Source: JADFNO01 sp965369945
GTDB lineage: Bacteria > Planctomycetota > Phycisphaerae > Phycisphaerales > SM1A02
DNA: 15,909 nucleotides
Assembly (NCBI GenBank): GCA_965369945.1
Contig: CBDUST010000073.1
Coordinates: 1 to 15,909, forward strand
Reading direction: 5' to 3'
Shown here: in pieces, positions 4,797 through 12,564 of the stretch
Layout of the letters: every line of letters starts with the position of its first letter
Position numbering within the stretch: the stretch's first letter is position 1
Made by a program: the position numbers and the translations under genes
Notes under the pieces: model-generated
Database searches by the model: none
Told to the model about the DNA's origin: nothing
Seen by the model: only the letters and a program-made list of their open reading frames with translations

Positions 4797-7042
4797 TCAT
4801 GATCGGCGACTCCCCGCCAAGTCGATTTGCCCAAGCGATGCGGTGGGTTGGGGGCGTTGGGATCGTCATCATCGCCGTCATGCGCTGCGTGATCTCGTTG
4901 GCGCCCCAGATCGTTTTCGATATTGACCCGGCGCTCGATCCGACGCCCTTGGCTGGACTGGGGCCGGCTGGGAGCATTCTCCTTGACGCACTGCTCTTGC
5001 TCGCCTGCGCCAGCGCAATGGTCGGTGAAGTGCTGGCCAAGCGAGGAATTGACTGGCTCGTTCTCCTCTTGGCTCTCGCACCAACGCCGATCGTGATTTG
5101 GCACGGTTTGGGCGATGCCGGCAACCTCTGGCGCGGCTCGACGTGGGTCGCGGGCATGGCTGCCTGCGCGGTCGGCGCACACCTAGCCCGCGATCGTTCG
5201 ATGCGTGTGATCCTTCTCTCACTGATGCTCGGCGTGATCGGTGTGCTGCTCGTTCGAGGTGCAGCGCAGATCCTTCACGAATTCCCGCGTGATATCGCGC
5301 AGTTTGAACGCACCAAGAACGATTTCTTCGCTGCTCGTGGGTGGGCCATCGACTCGACACAAGCGCTTGGCTACGAACGACGTTTGCGATCAGCCGACCC
5401 CACCGCGTGGTTCGTCACAACAAACATCTTCGCGTCGTTCCTGGCCGTTGGATTCGTTGTGGGAATTGGCGCGGCGATCGCGGTATTCAAGTCGCCGCCG
5501 AGGCGAGTGTGGCTGGGTGCGTGCATCATTTGGGCCGGGATATGCGGCGGCGGACTCGTGTTGTCCGGCTCCAAAGGCGCGATCTTGGCCGCAATGGGAG
5601 GATCGGCGCTGCTCGCGTTTCCTTTATTGCACCGTCGTGTTGAAGCAGTCGTCCAACACCGGATCGGAATCGTTGTCGTGGGGCTTGTGATCGCGGCGCT
5701 ACTGGGCGTCGTCGTGCGCGGGGCGCTGCTACCCGAGTCATTTCTTGGCGATAAGAGTTTGTTGTTCCGCTGGCACTATCTGGTTAGTGCTTCACAGGTT
5801 ATCGCGGATAACTTCCTGACAGGCGTCGGACCGGACGGATTCAAAGCGGCGTATACCGCGTTGCGCGTGCCGCGCAATCCCGAGGAAGTCGTCAGCGCCC
5901 ACAGTATGTTTGTTGATTGGTTGTCCACGCTGGGGGTCGTTGGTTTGTCGTGGATTGCGCTGATGTTCGTTTTATTGTTCCGGTCAGGTCACTCGTCGGA
6001 TAGTTCTGCTCCGATCGAGAACGTGACCAACGGGCCGACCACAAGGGCACCGTTGTATACGGCCGTGGCCGTTGTCGTCTTTGGGTTGCTGCCGGCGTTT
6101 GTGTTGGAGTTGGCCGCTCTGGATACCGCAACGAAGGAGGCGATGCGCGTCCTGGGAATCTTGGTGTTTATTCTCACAGCGGCGGGATTCGCTGTGCTAC
6201 TTCATTCGGTGTCAACTGCTGCTATCAATCGTATTGCCGTTGCTGGTGTTGCAGCGCTGGTGATACATGGGCAAATCGAGATGACGTTCTTCGATCCAGG
6301 CTCGGCGGTGTGGGCGCTTTCCCTAATTGGTTTTGCAAGCGGTGCGGTTGCCAGAAGAGGCGGCGTTGTTGTTGGGTATGTCAGCGCAGCCGTTTTTCTT
6401 GCAGGGGCGGTGTGGTTGGCCGGTTTTGGTGCAACGCCGATGCGTCGCGCTCAGCAATTGATGGTCGAAGCGGCTGACACGATACATCCGCCTGCTTTGA
6501 GTCGCACCAAGCAAGCGCGTCAACGCTGGGAGGCTGCTGATCTACTTCGCAGCGCGTACGAGCATCATCTGCCCACGGATTACTTTCTGATCGAACAATC
6601 TGCACGTCAATTCGCCGTGGCGTCGAGCTTGACTGATGATGCACAACGACTGGAGCTACTGGAAAAGGCGATTGAAGCAGCGCGGCGTGCGATCGATAGA
6701 CACGCCAAGCCGTCGTCGATCGCCCTGGCCAGCGAGTTGTATCGCCTCAAAGTGATGCGCACAGCCGACGATGCCGACTGGGAGGCAGCGATTCACTTCG
6801 CACAGGACCTGACGGAGCTGGATCCGAACGGGATCAGCTCGTGGAAGCGCCTCGGCGATCTGCAATGGGAACATGGTCAGCAATTCGAGGCTGCGCAGGC
6901 CTACAAACGTGCGATTGAATCAGATGCGAACTTCGAGCTGGATGAGCTCAGGCAACTATCGCAGCGTGAACGAGAAATACTGCTTGAACGGATCGCGCGA
7001 GCTTCGTTTGGCCCCGACGGAGTGGATGCAAACGACAACTGA
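4793..7042 (+). CDS. O-antigen ligase/polymerase-like membrane protein with C-terminal TPR
   Basis: The 749-aa protein has about a dozen hydrophobic segments through residue 540 and a soluble helical tail. FLTGVGPDGFKAAY (about 341-354) and VVSAHSMFVDWLSTLGVVGL (about 369-388) match the periplasmic loop and following segment of the Wzy_C/WaaL family, where the GVGxxxF...AHxxFLxxxxxxG pattern is typical. These proteins polymerise or ligate glycans carried on undecaprenyl diphosphate. The tail from about 560 is all-helical and ends with TPR-like units (LDPNGISSWKRLGDLQWEHG, then FEAAQAYKRAIESDANFEL, about 679-718), a combination known in Wzy_C-TPR proteins of planctomycetes and others. TTG at 4793 overlaps the previous stop and has GGGGA 6-7 nt upstream; ATG at 4799 is an alternative start. 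It is likely partnered with the glycan-initiating transferase. Whether it is a ligase or a polymerase cannot be told. Confidence 0.85.
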   Translation: MIMIGDSPPSRFAQAMRWVGGVGIVIIAVMRCVISLAPQIVFDIDPALDPTPLAGLGPAGSILLDALLLLACASAMVGEVLAKRGIDWLVLLLALAPTPIVIWHGLGDAGNLWRGSTWVAGMAACAVGAHLARDRSMRVILLSLMLGVIGVLLVRGAAQILHEFPRDIAQFERTKNDFFAARGWAIDSTQALGYERRLRSADPTAWFVTTNIFASFLAVGFVVGIGAAIAVFKSPPRRVWLGACIIWAGICGGGLVLSGSKGAILAAMGGSALLAFPLLHRRVEAVVQHRIGIVVVGLVIAALLGVVVRGALLPESFLGDKSLLFRWHYLVSASQVIADNFLTGVGPDGFKAAYTALRVPRNPEEVVSAHSMFVDWLSTLGVVGLSWIALMFVLLFRSGHSSDSSAPIENVTNGPTTRAPLYTAVAVVVFGLLPAFVLELAALDTATKEAMRVLGILVFILTAAGFAVLLHSVSTAAINRIAVAGVAALVIHGQIEMTFFDPGSAVWALSLIGFASGAVARRGGVVVGYVSAAVFLAGAVWLAGFGATPMRRAQQLMVEAADTIHPPALSRTKQARQRWEAADLLRSAYEHHLPTDYFLIEQSARQFAVASSLTDDAQRLELLEKAIEAARRAIDRHAKPSSIALASELYRLKVMRTADDADWEAAIHFAQDLTELDPNGISSWKRLGDLQWEHGQQFEAAQAYKRAIESDANFELDELRQLSQREREILLERIARASFGPDGVDANDN

Positions 7043-7064
7043 TCGTTTTGCCTGTTAGAACGGA

Positions 7065-9194
7065 TCAATTCGATGCGCGGGCCTGATGGAGTACCGCTCT
7101 GAGAGTTGCCGTGTCTGGAGGAGCATCTTCGAAGACGATCGGGTCGGTGAGCGTTGAGCTCAAGATCGCGAGCGTCGGGATTCCGACGTCACCCAGTCGC
7201 TCCAGCAGCGCCATATGCTCTGTATCTGACACATCAAACTCGAGTTGTAGGAGTTCAAGATCGGGGTGTTGCAGCAAATCGGAATAGTCCGGGCCTCTCA
7301 ACGCCTTCGACATTGTGAGTGCGTCGCGTTCCCAAGTCGCCCAGATAAACACGACGGCTACTTTGTTCCTCTTTATTGCGGTGCGCAAACGCCGTGGGGA
7401 ATAGTCCGACCATCCGGAAGCTTGGGAATCGTCGCCGTCGTCGGATGCCTTCGGTTCTAGGATCGCATAGTGCGGTAGCCCGATCCCGCCGAAGAGTTCT
7501 AGGACATCTTTTGCAGGCGACTCTTCGAGTTTCGGGGCCTCATACTTGATCTTCACATAGTCGGCGAGCCGCTTCACAACTCGTTCGTTCTTGAGGGTCG
7601 TTGCGTTCATTGTCTTGCACGCTTTGCACCACTCTGCCCACATGTCAATGAAGACGAGCTTGTTCTCGGCTTTCGCTGTGGCTAAGCCCTGATGTGCCGA
7701 CCCCGTCCAACCCTCTTCGGCAAGGCTGGCTTCAATCGCAGCGCGAACCTCCTTACTATCAACGTTCGTACTGTCGTAAGTCTTCCACCCCAAATAGCCG
7801 TAGTATGCTGCAAACGCCAGGATGAACACGCCCATTGCCTGTTTGACACGCACCATCCAGGTGCCGGGCTTGGGGAGGAACGACAAACCCGCACCTGCAA
7901 ACGGCCAAGGCAGCGCCATTCCGACGCCGAGGAGAAACGGCAACAGCAGTGCGATTTGGGAGCCTTTCTCATGCTGATCAGCGGAATACACGATGACCTG
8001 GATCACCACGGGCGCGACGCACGCCCCAGCCAACAAGGCCGAAATACCGCCCATCCCAAACGCTAGAGCGAACGTGCCTCGTTTACCCTTGCCCGCAAGG
8101 TCGAATTTGCTTTGCAGCTTCGTAAAGTCGATGGCGAAAACATCCAACATGGCTAAGCCCAACACTACGAAAAGAACCGCGATGCCGACGTTGAACCAGA
8201 TTGTGGAGTTAATCGCGCCGAACTTAAGCTTGTTCGCCGAGAGTATGACGATCAGTCCCAACGCGCCGTAGACAGCCGCCATCGCCAGGCCGTACGTTCC
8301 ACCGAGCGCGAATCCGCGCGCTCGCGATCCGGCCTGAGCGCCCGCGCCGATGATCGCAAGGTTGATAGGCATAAGAGGCAAAACACATGGCGTTAGATTC
8401 AATGCGATCCCACCCAGGATCACAGCCAACAAGATGATCAGCGGCCCCTTCCCTTCAAACCACCCGGTTTGGACGGTCCCCGATTCAGCATTGTCGATGA
8501 ATTGAATGAAGTCTTCGACGTTCAGATATCCGCCGGCGGTCTGAAGGATGTCAAAATCCTCAAGCTCGGCCATGATGTCCAAATCTTCATCGGGCGTGAG
8601 CGTGACGTGCGTTTCAGGATCAGGCGTTGGCGGGACAACCGGCTCTTCGCCGCCTCCAAAATCAATCCGATCAAACAGTGGGTTGTCAACGCTGGTGATC
8701 GGTTCCGATGCCGGCACGACCTTCACCGTGCTGTCGATACTCTTGGAGGTGGGCGCAAGACAGTACTTGTCGTTACACGCCTGGTACGCCAATTCACTCT
8801 TGATCGAATACGTGCCCGGCTGGAGATCTTCGGCCACTTGAAGTACGACGCCGATCACGAACTCCTGCTCAAACACCGACATGGGCTCTTCGGAGAACGG
8901 GACGTCGAGCATGATGGGCTTGGGATACACAATCCGGCTGACGGTCAGCCCCGCCGGGGGGGTTACGGTCAGGGCAGTTGGGATCAGAAACTCATCGAGC
9001 GGCTTGTCTGAATTGACGTGGTATTGCCGCTCTAACCTCACGCGTAATGCGGCGTGGACGGTGCTGCTGGGGTGTGCGGCATCAGACTCGAAAATCCAGT
9101 CGGTATCGATCTGGACTTCCCCAAACTGCCCGATGGCCGGCGCCGCCAGGGTTCCAGCAATCAACAAGCAAACAACCCGCCCAAGCATCATCAT
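7065..9194 (-). CDS. dsbD: Thiol:disulfide interchange protein DsbD with an extra thioredoxin-like domain
   Basis: DsbD passes electrons from cytoplasmic thioredoxin across the inner membrane to periplasmic reductants. ATG at 9194 has GGAGG 9 nt upstream and opens a signal peptide (MMMLGRVVCLLIAGTLAAPAIG, cut near residue 22), so it is preferred to the open frame's extension to 9290. Length is 709 aa. Domains in order: alpha-like domain with C140 and C145 (QACNDKYCLAP); a spacer rich in acidic residues and Pro (180-240); the eight-segment transmembrane core with C270 (LNLTPCVLPLMPINL) and C392 (AGACVAP); a thioredoxin domain with WCKAC (522-526) and cis-proline GLPHY (572-576); and then a second thioredoxin-like fold (about 607-709, VVFIWATWERDALTMSKAL, GIPTLAIL) that lacks the CxxC pair. 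The last domain is not part of classical DsbD. It faces the O-antigen ligase gene with a 22-bp gap. Confidence 0.92.
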   Translation of the reverse strand: MMMLGRVVCLLIAGTLAAPAIGQFGEVQIDTDWIFESDAAHPSSTVHAALRVRLERQYHVNSDKPLDEFLIPTALTVTPPAGLTVSRIVYPKPIMLDVPFSEEPMSVFEQEFVIGVVLQVAEDLQPGTYSIKSELAYQACNDKYCLAPTSKSIDSTVKVVPASEPITSVDNPLFDRIDFGGGEEPVVPPTPDPETHVTLTPDEDLDIMAELEDFDILQTAGGYLNVEDFIQFIDNAESGTVQTGWFEGKGPLIILLAVILGGIALNLTPCVLPLMPINLAIIGAGAQAGSRARGFALGGTYGLAMAAVYGALGLIVILSANKLKFGAINSTIWFNVGIAVLFVVLGLAMLDVFAIDFTKLQSKFDLAGKGKRGTFALAFGMGGISALLAGACVAPVVIQVIVYSADQHEKGSQIALLLPFLLGVGMALPWPFAGAGLSFLPKPGTWMVRVKQAMGVFILAFAAYYGYLGWKTYDSTNVDSKEVRAAIEASLAEEGWTGSAHQGLATAKAENKLVFIDMWAEWCKACKTMNATTLKNERVVKRLADYVKIKYEAPKLEESPAKDVLELFGGIGLPHYAILEPKASDDGDDSQASGWSDYSPRRLRTAIKRNKVAVVFIWATWERDALTMSKALRGPDYSDLLQHPDLELLQLEFDVSDTEHMALLERLGDVGIPTLAILSSTLTDPIVFEDAPPDTATLRAVLHQARASN

Positions 9195-9244
9195 GATCGA
9201 TAGCCTCCAAGGCCCTGCAAACGGCTTGTCTGGCCTATGGCCCT

Positions 9245-9273
9245 TCAAGTGTCCCCGGCTGCCGCTCCGATAA
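9245..9273 (+). promoter_or_regulatory. Possible sigma-28-like promoter for fliM
   Basis: TCAAGTGT (9245-9252) and TCCGATAA (9266-9273) resemble the flagellar sigma-28 boxes TAAAGTTT and GCCGATAA (6 of 8 and 7 of 8 matches), but the spacer is 13 instead of 11 bp. It lies about 125 bp ahead of the fliM start in the dsbD-fliM divergent gap. It is suggestive only. Confidence 0.25.
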
Positions 9274-9397
9274 AGCCTAGGGTCAACCAACAGTACGTCC
9301 CAGGTGCGGTCGGGGGAAGCCCCTCGGCGTGTCTCGGACGACTCAGACGTACAAACCCGCCGGCCGCTCCAGACATTCCCGCTTTGGGCCTATTGCC

Positions 9398-10432
9398 ATG
9401 ACAGACGTTCTTGACCAATCTGAAATTGACGCGCTCATGAGCGCCGTCACCGAAGGGGAGGTGGAAGAGCCCGGGGAACAGGCCCAGATATTCTCGAGGC
9501 ACCGCAGGGACCTTGAGAATGTCGAAATCCGCGATTACGACTTCAAACGGCCCGAGCGGATCAGCAAGGATCAGATGCGGGCGTTGCAGACGCTGCACGA
9601 GGCGTTTGCCCGGAACTTCGGTGCGGCGCTATCGGGATTTCTACGGACGATCGTGGAGGTCCGTGTGGCGACCGCAGAGCAGATGACCTATTCGGAGTTC
9701 ACGTCGAGCCTGCCCAACCCCACGAGCTTCAACCTGATCGAGGCTCCCGTTCTCGGCGGTCAGCTTTGCCTGGAGATCAGTCCGCTGATCATCTATCCCA
9801 TCATCGACCGGCTATTGGGCGGCTCTAACGAGAACATCTTCATTCCGCAACGGCCGTTGACGATCATTGAAACCAGGTTGATCAAGAAGATCCTGGATCG
9901 GGCTGTGACCGCTCTGATCGAGGCGTGGGAGAGCGTGAAGGAGATCGACTTCACACTCGGGGCGTTGGAATCCAACCCGCAGATCGTTCAGATCGTTCCG
10001 CCCAACGAGGTGGTCGTCGTGCTGGGGTTCGAGCTGAAGCTGGGCAACCGGGCGGGGACGATGAGCTTATGTATCCCGTTCACAGTGATCGAATCGCTCA
10101 TCGAGGACATCGCGGCCCAGAGTTGGTTCCAGTCTGGGCGACATCGATCGGATGATCACTGGAGCAATCTCGTCGGCCAACGCATCGCCGACGCAGCCCT
10201 CGAGATTTCCGCCGTGCTAGCCGAGACAAGTATCACCATGGCGGACCTAAGGTCGCTCGAGGTCGGCGACCTGTTGACCACCGAAAAGCCGGCGGATAGC
10301 CCGGTGACGATCGCCGTGGAGGGTGTTCCGAAGTTCATCGCCAGGCTTGGCCAGTACCGCGCCAACCGGGCTGTGCGCGTCATGGAGTCGCTTGAGGCGG
10401 CTGAGCTGGCTGTAGCCGATGTAGCCGACTGA
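9398..10432 (+). CDS. fliM: Flagellar motor switch protein FliM
   Basis: FliM is part of the cytoplasmic C-ring and binds phosphorylated CheY to reverse rotation. The start ATG at 9398 gives MTDVLDQSEIDALMSAVTEG, the conserved CheY-binding N-terminal peptide (LDQSEIDALM), so the earlier open-frame start at 9329 is rejected. The 344-aa product then has the CheC-like middle domain (about 50-240, including LLGGSNENIFIPQRPLTIIE) and a C-terminal SpoA-type surface-presentation domain (about 262-334, MADLRSLEVGDLLTTEKPAD...FIARLGQYRANRAVRV). There is no FliN or other flagellar gene beside it; it stands alone between dsbD and the nusA leader. It is possibly expressed from a sigma-28-like promoter. 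The assignment is clear. Confidence 0.93.
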   Translation: MTDVLDQSEIDALMSAVTEGEVEEPGEQAQIFSRHRRDLENVEIRDYDFKRPERISKDQMRALQTLHEAFARNFGAALSGFLRTIVEVRVATAEQMTYSEFTSSLPNPTSFNLIEAPVLGGQLCLEISPLIIYPIIDRLLGGSNENIFIPQRPLTIIETRLIKKILDRAVTALIEAWESVKEIDFTLGALESNPQIVQIVPPNEVVVVLGFELKLGNRAGTMSLCIPFTVIESLIEDIAAQSWFQSGRHRSDDHWSNLVGQRIADAALEISAVLAETSITMADLRSLEVGDLLTTEKPADSPVTIAVEGVPKFIARLGQYRANRAVRVMESLEAAELAVADVAD

Positions 10433-10992
10433 GCCGGCGGGCGGGTAGGCACCCAAATCACCTGCCATTGAAGGTATCCACTAGTCGCCGCTGGTCATCC
10501 GGTGCTTGGATCGCCTTATGGGGCTGGGCCAGATTTGTTGACTTGGCAGCGGCCCCTGCGATATCCTTCTCGGCGTATTGGCCCCTTGTTTCCTGAGTAG
10601 GGGATTTGACTGTGATCCTGGTCACCCGACATTCGGTCACCCGCTATGGTCGCTGATCGCGTCCGTCTCCTGTGCTCCGTGCAGGGCGGGCCCAGCCGGC
10701 ATTGTGCCGTGCCTGTGCGGCCATTCGGTCGGAAGGTGGCAACCTTGACTTGACGCACCGCGACAAGTCGATGGTTCGGCGCCTGACCTTGGTTTGTCGG
10801 ACGCCCCACACGGGTCACGGGACGTTTCCTCAGGACGCTCGTGGCTTTGTCGTTTTGGACCCGATCGTTTGGTCCCTAGGACCGGCAAATATCCGCGGGA
10901 GATAGCTCGCACACGACGTCAACGAACCGCCTTCTCGATACCCAACAACTCAACAACTCAACAACCAAAGAAAACCTCGACGAAGACCAACC
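10433..10992 (+). promoter_or_regulatory. 560-bp noncoding leader of the nusA operon
   Basis: No gene is convincing here on either strand. A TTGACT (10538-10543) with TATCCT (10562-10567), 18 bp apart, is the best sigma-70-like promoter, which would leave a long leader of about 420 nt. Structural elements: GTGATCctGGTCAC (10612-10625), the direct repeat GGTCACCCG at 10620-10628 and 10635-10643, and GGTCC-CTA-GGACC (10871-10883). Just before nusA is a CAACAACTCAACAACTCAACAACC run (about 10942-10967) and no Shine-Dalgarno. No rimP gene, tRNA or known riboswitch was recognised. Leader and promoter roles are inferred. Confidence 0.45.
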
Positions 10993-12564
10993 ATGAATCC
11001 TGAGACACTCCGCATCCTCGACGCCATCGCGCGCGACCGGAATATCGACAGAGACCTGCTGATCCAGGACCTGGAACAAGCGATGATCAGCGCCGCTCGC
11101 AAGCACTTCAACTCGCTCGACTCAGAAGCCTTCGGCTGTCACATTGACCGCACCAACGGTCAGATCACGATTTGGAGGAACGCTGACGACGATTCGCGCG
11201 AGGAAATCGAACTGGAAACGCTCGGCCGAATCCCGGCACAGACGGCCAAGCAGGTGATGATTCAGAAGTTCCGTGAGGACGAGCGGCAAAGCCTTCTCGA
11301 GGAATTCTCCAAGCGACAAGGCGAGATCGTCACCGGAATCGCGCACCGCTACGAAGGCGGCGCGCTCGTGGTTCAGATCGATCGCGCCGAGGGATTCATG
11401 CCGCGCTCTGAGCAAATACCCGGAGAGCAGTTTCACCCCGGTGACCGCGTACGTTGCCTGATTCTCGATGTCCGTGACGTGGGTAGTCAAGTCAAGATCG
11501 TTCTCTCACGCGGGCATCCGGACTTCATTCGTCGGCTGTTCGAGGCGGAGGTCCCTGAAGTCGCCGAGCACGTGATCGAAGTCAAAGCCATGGCGCGCGA
11601 GGCCGGGTTCCGCACGAAAATCGCCGTTTCATCGGTGGACTCGAAAGTGGATGCGGTGGGCGCATGCGTCGGCGTTCGCGGTAGCCGAATCCGAAACATC
11701 GTCGATGAATTGGGCGGCGAGAAGATCGACATCGTTCGGTTCAATGAGTCCAGCCAGATCCTGATCGCCAATGCACTGAAGCCTGCCGAGGTTGAAGAAG
11801 TCAGTCTGTGCTTCGAGCTTGGCCGCGCCACGATTATTGTGCGCGAGGATCAGTTGTCGCTGGCGATTGGTCGCCGGGGCCAAAACGTGCGATTGGCGGC
11901 GCGCTTGACGGGGTGGGACATCGACATTCTAACTCCAGCCGAGTTCGCCAAGAGCCTGGAAACATTGGAGCAGACGATCAAACCGATCGAGGGTGTCACC
12001 GAGGAAATGTTGGACCGTATGGGGGCGCTGGGCATGATCAGCGTCTTCGATATCGAGGAAGTTGGGGTGAGCGTGATGCAGGAAGAACTGACAATGTCCG
12101 AGCAAATCGCTCAAACGGTAGTCGATACGTGCATTGCCCAGGCCAGGATCGTCGCTGAGCAACAGCAGAAAGAAAAGGAAGAGGCCGCGCAGCGCAGGGC
12201 CGAGGAGGAAGCCGCGGCGACAGCGCTACTCGGTGGTGGCGATGGAGCCTCGCCCGAGTCTGGTCTGACGGTGGACTTGCAGGCGGAAGCGGCGGCCGCG
12301 TCAATATTGGGACAAGCGCCGCCCCAGCCGATCGTCCAAAGCCAATCGCAGGATTCGGACTCGACCGAAACGGGTGAAGCGACGGCAACGGTTGCGGCCA
12401 ACACCGCCCCGGAGTCAGAAGAGACGACCACCAATAACGAGCCGGCGAAACCTGTGGTGTCCAATGACGAGGCGGTTCAATCGGCTGATCCTCCCCCGCC
12501 AGTCGAACCGTCCACGGATGAGGAAGCCACATCAACGCAGTCAGCGAGCGGTGCCGGAGAATAA
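10993..12564 (+). CDS. nusA: Transcription elongation/antitermination factor NusA
   Basis: NusA binds RNA polymerase and nascent RNA, modulating pausing, termination and antitermination. The 523-aa protein has an N-terminal polymerase-binding domain (1-105), an S1 domain (about 107-173, GEIVTGIAHRYEGGALVVQI), KH1 with GVRGSRIRNIVDELGGEKID (227-246), KH2 with IGRRGQNVRLAARLTGWDID (292-311), a short helical region reminiscent of the C-terminal acidic repeats (331-385), and then a coiled-coil-like run and a low-complexity acidic, Ala/Pro/Thr-rich tail (386-523). The tail is longer than in many homologues. There is no Shine-Dalgarno before ATG at 10993; the leader is a repeated CAACTCAA. It ends with a TAATG overlap into infB. 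No rimP precedes it, in contrast to the usual order. Confidence 0.95.
   Translation: MNPETLRILDAIARDRNIDRDLLIQDLEQAMISAARKHFNSLDSEAFGCHIDRTNGQITIWRNADDDSREEIELETLGRIPAQTAKQVMIQKFREDERQSLLEEFSKRQGEIVTGIAHRYEGGALVVQIDRAEGFMPRSEQIPGEQFHPGDRVRCLILDVRDVGSQVKIVLSRGHPDFIRRLFEAEVPEVAEHVIEVKAMAREAGFRTKIAVSSVDSKVDAVGACVGVRGSRIRNIVDELGGEKIDIVRFNESSQILIANALKPAEVEEVSLCFELGRATIIVREDQLSLAIGRRGQNVRLAARLTGWDIDILTPAEFAKSLETLEQTIKPIEGVTEEMLDRMGALGMISVFDIEEVGVSVMQEELTMSEQIAQTVVDTCIAQARIVAEQQQKEKEEAAQRRAEEEAAATALLGGGDGASPESGLTVDLQAEAAAASILGQAPPQPIVQSQSQDSDSTETGEATATVAANTAPESEETTTNNEPAKPVVSNDEAVQSADPPPPVEPSTDEEATSTQSASGAGE

Noticed and set aside
7041..7066. Possible hairpin GATCGTT...AACGGATC between the ligase and dsbD genes
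   Set aside because: The stem is short, has a bulge, overlaps the dsbD stop and lacks a T-run on either strand, so it is not called a terminator.
10815..10835. Minus-strand GAGGAAACGTCC, resembling the RNase P RNA GAGGAAAGTCC core
   Set aside because: It has a one-base insertion and none of the other conserved RNase P segments (for example ACAGAA) are found at the right distance.
10637..10912. Minus-strand open frame in the nusA leader
   Set aside because: Composition is Arg/Gly/Pro/His-rich with no domain, several such frames overlap in this G+C-rich gap, and there is no convincing start.
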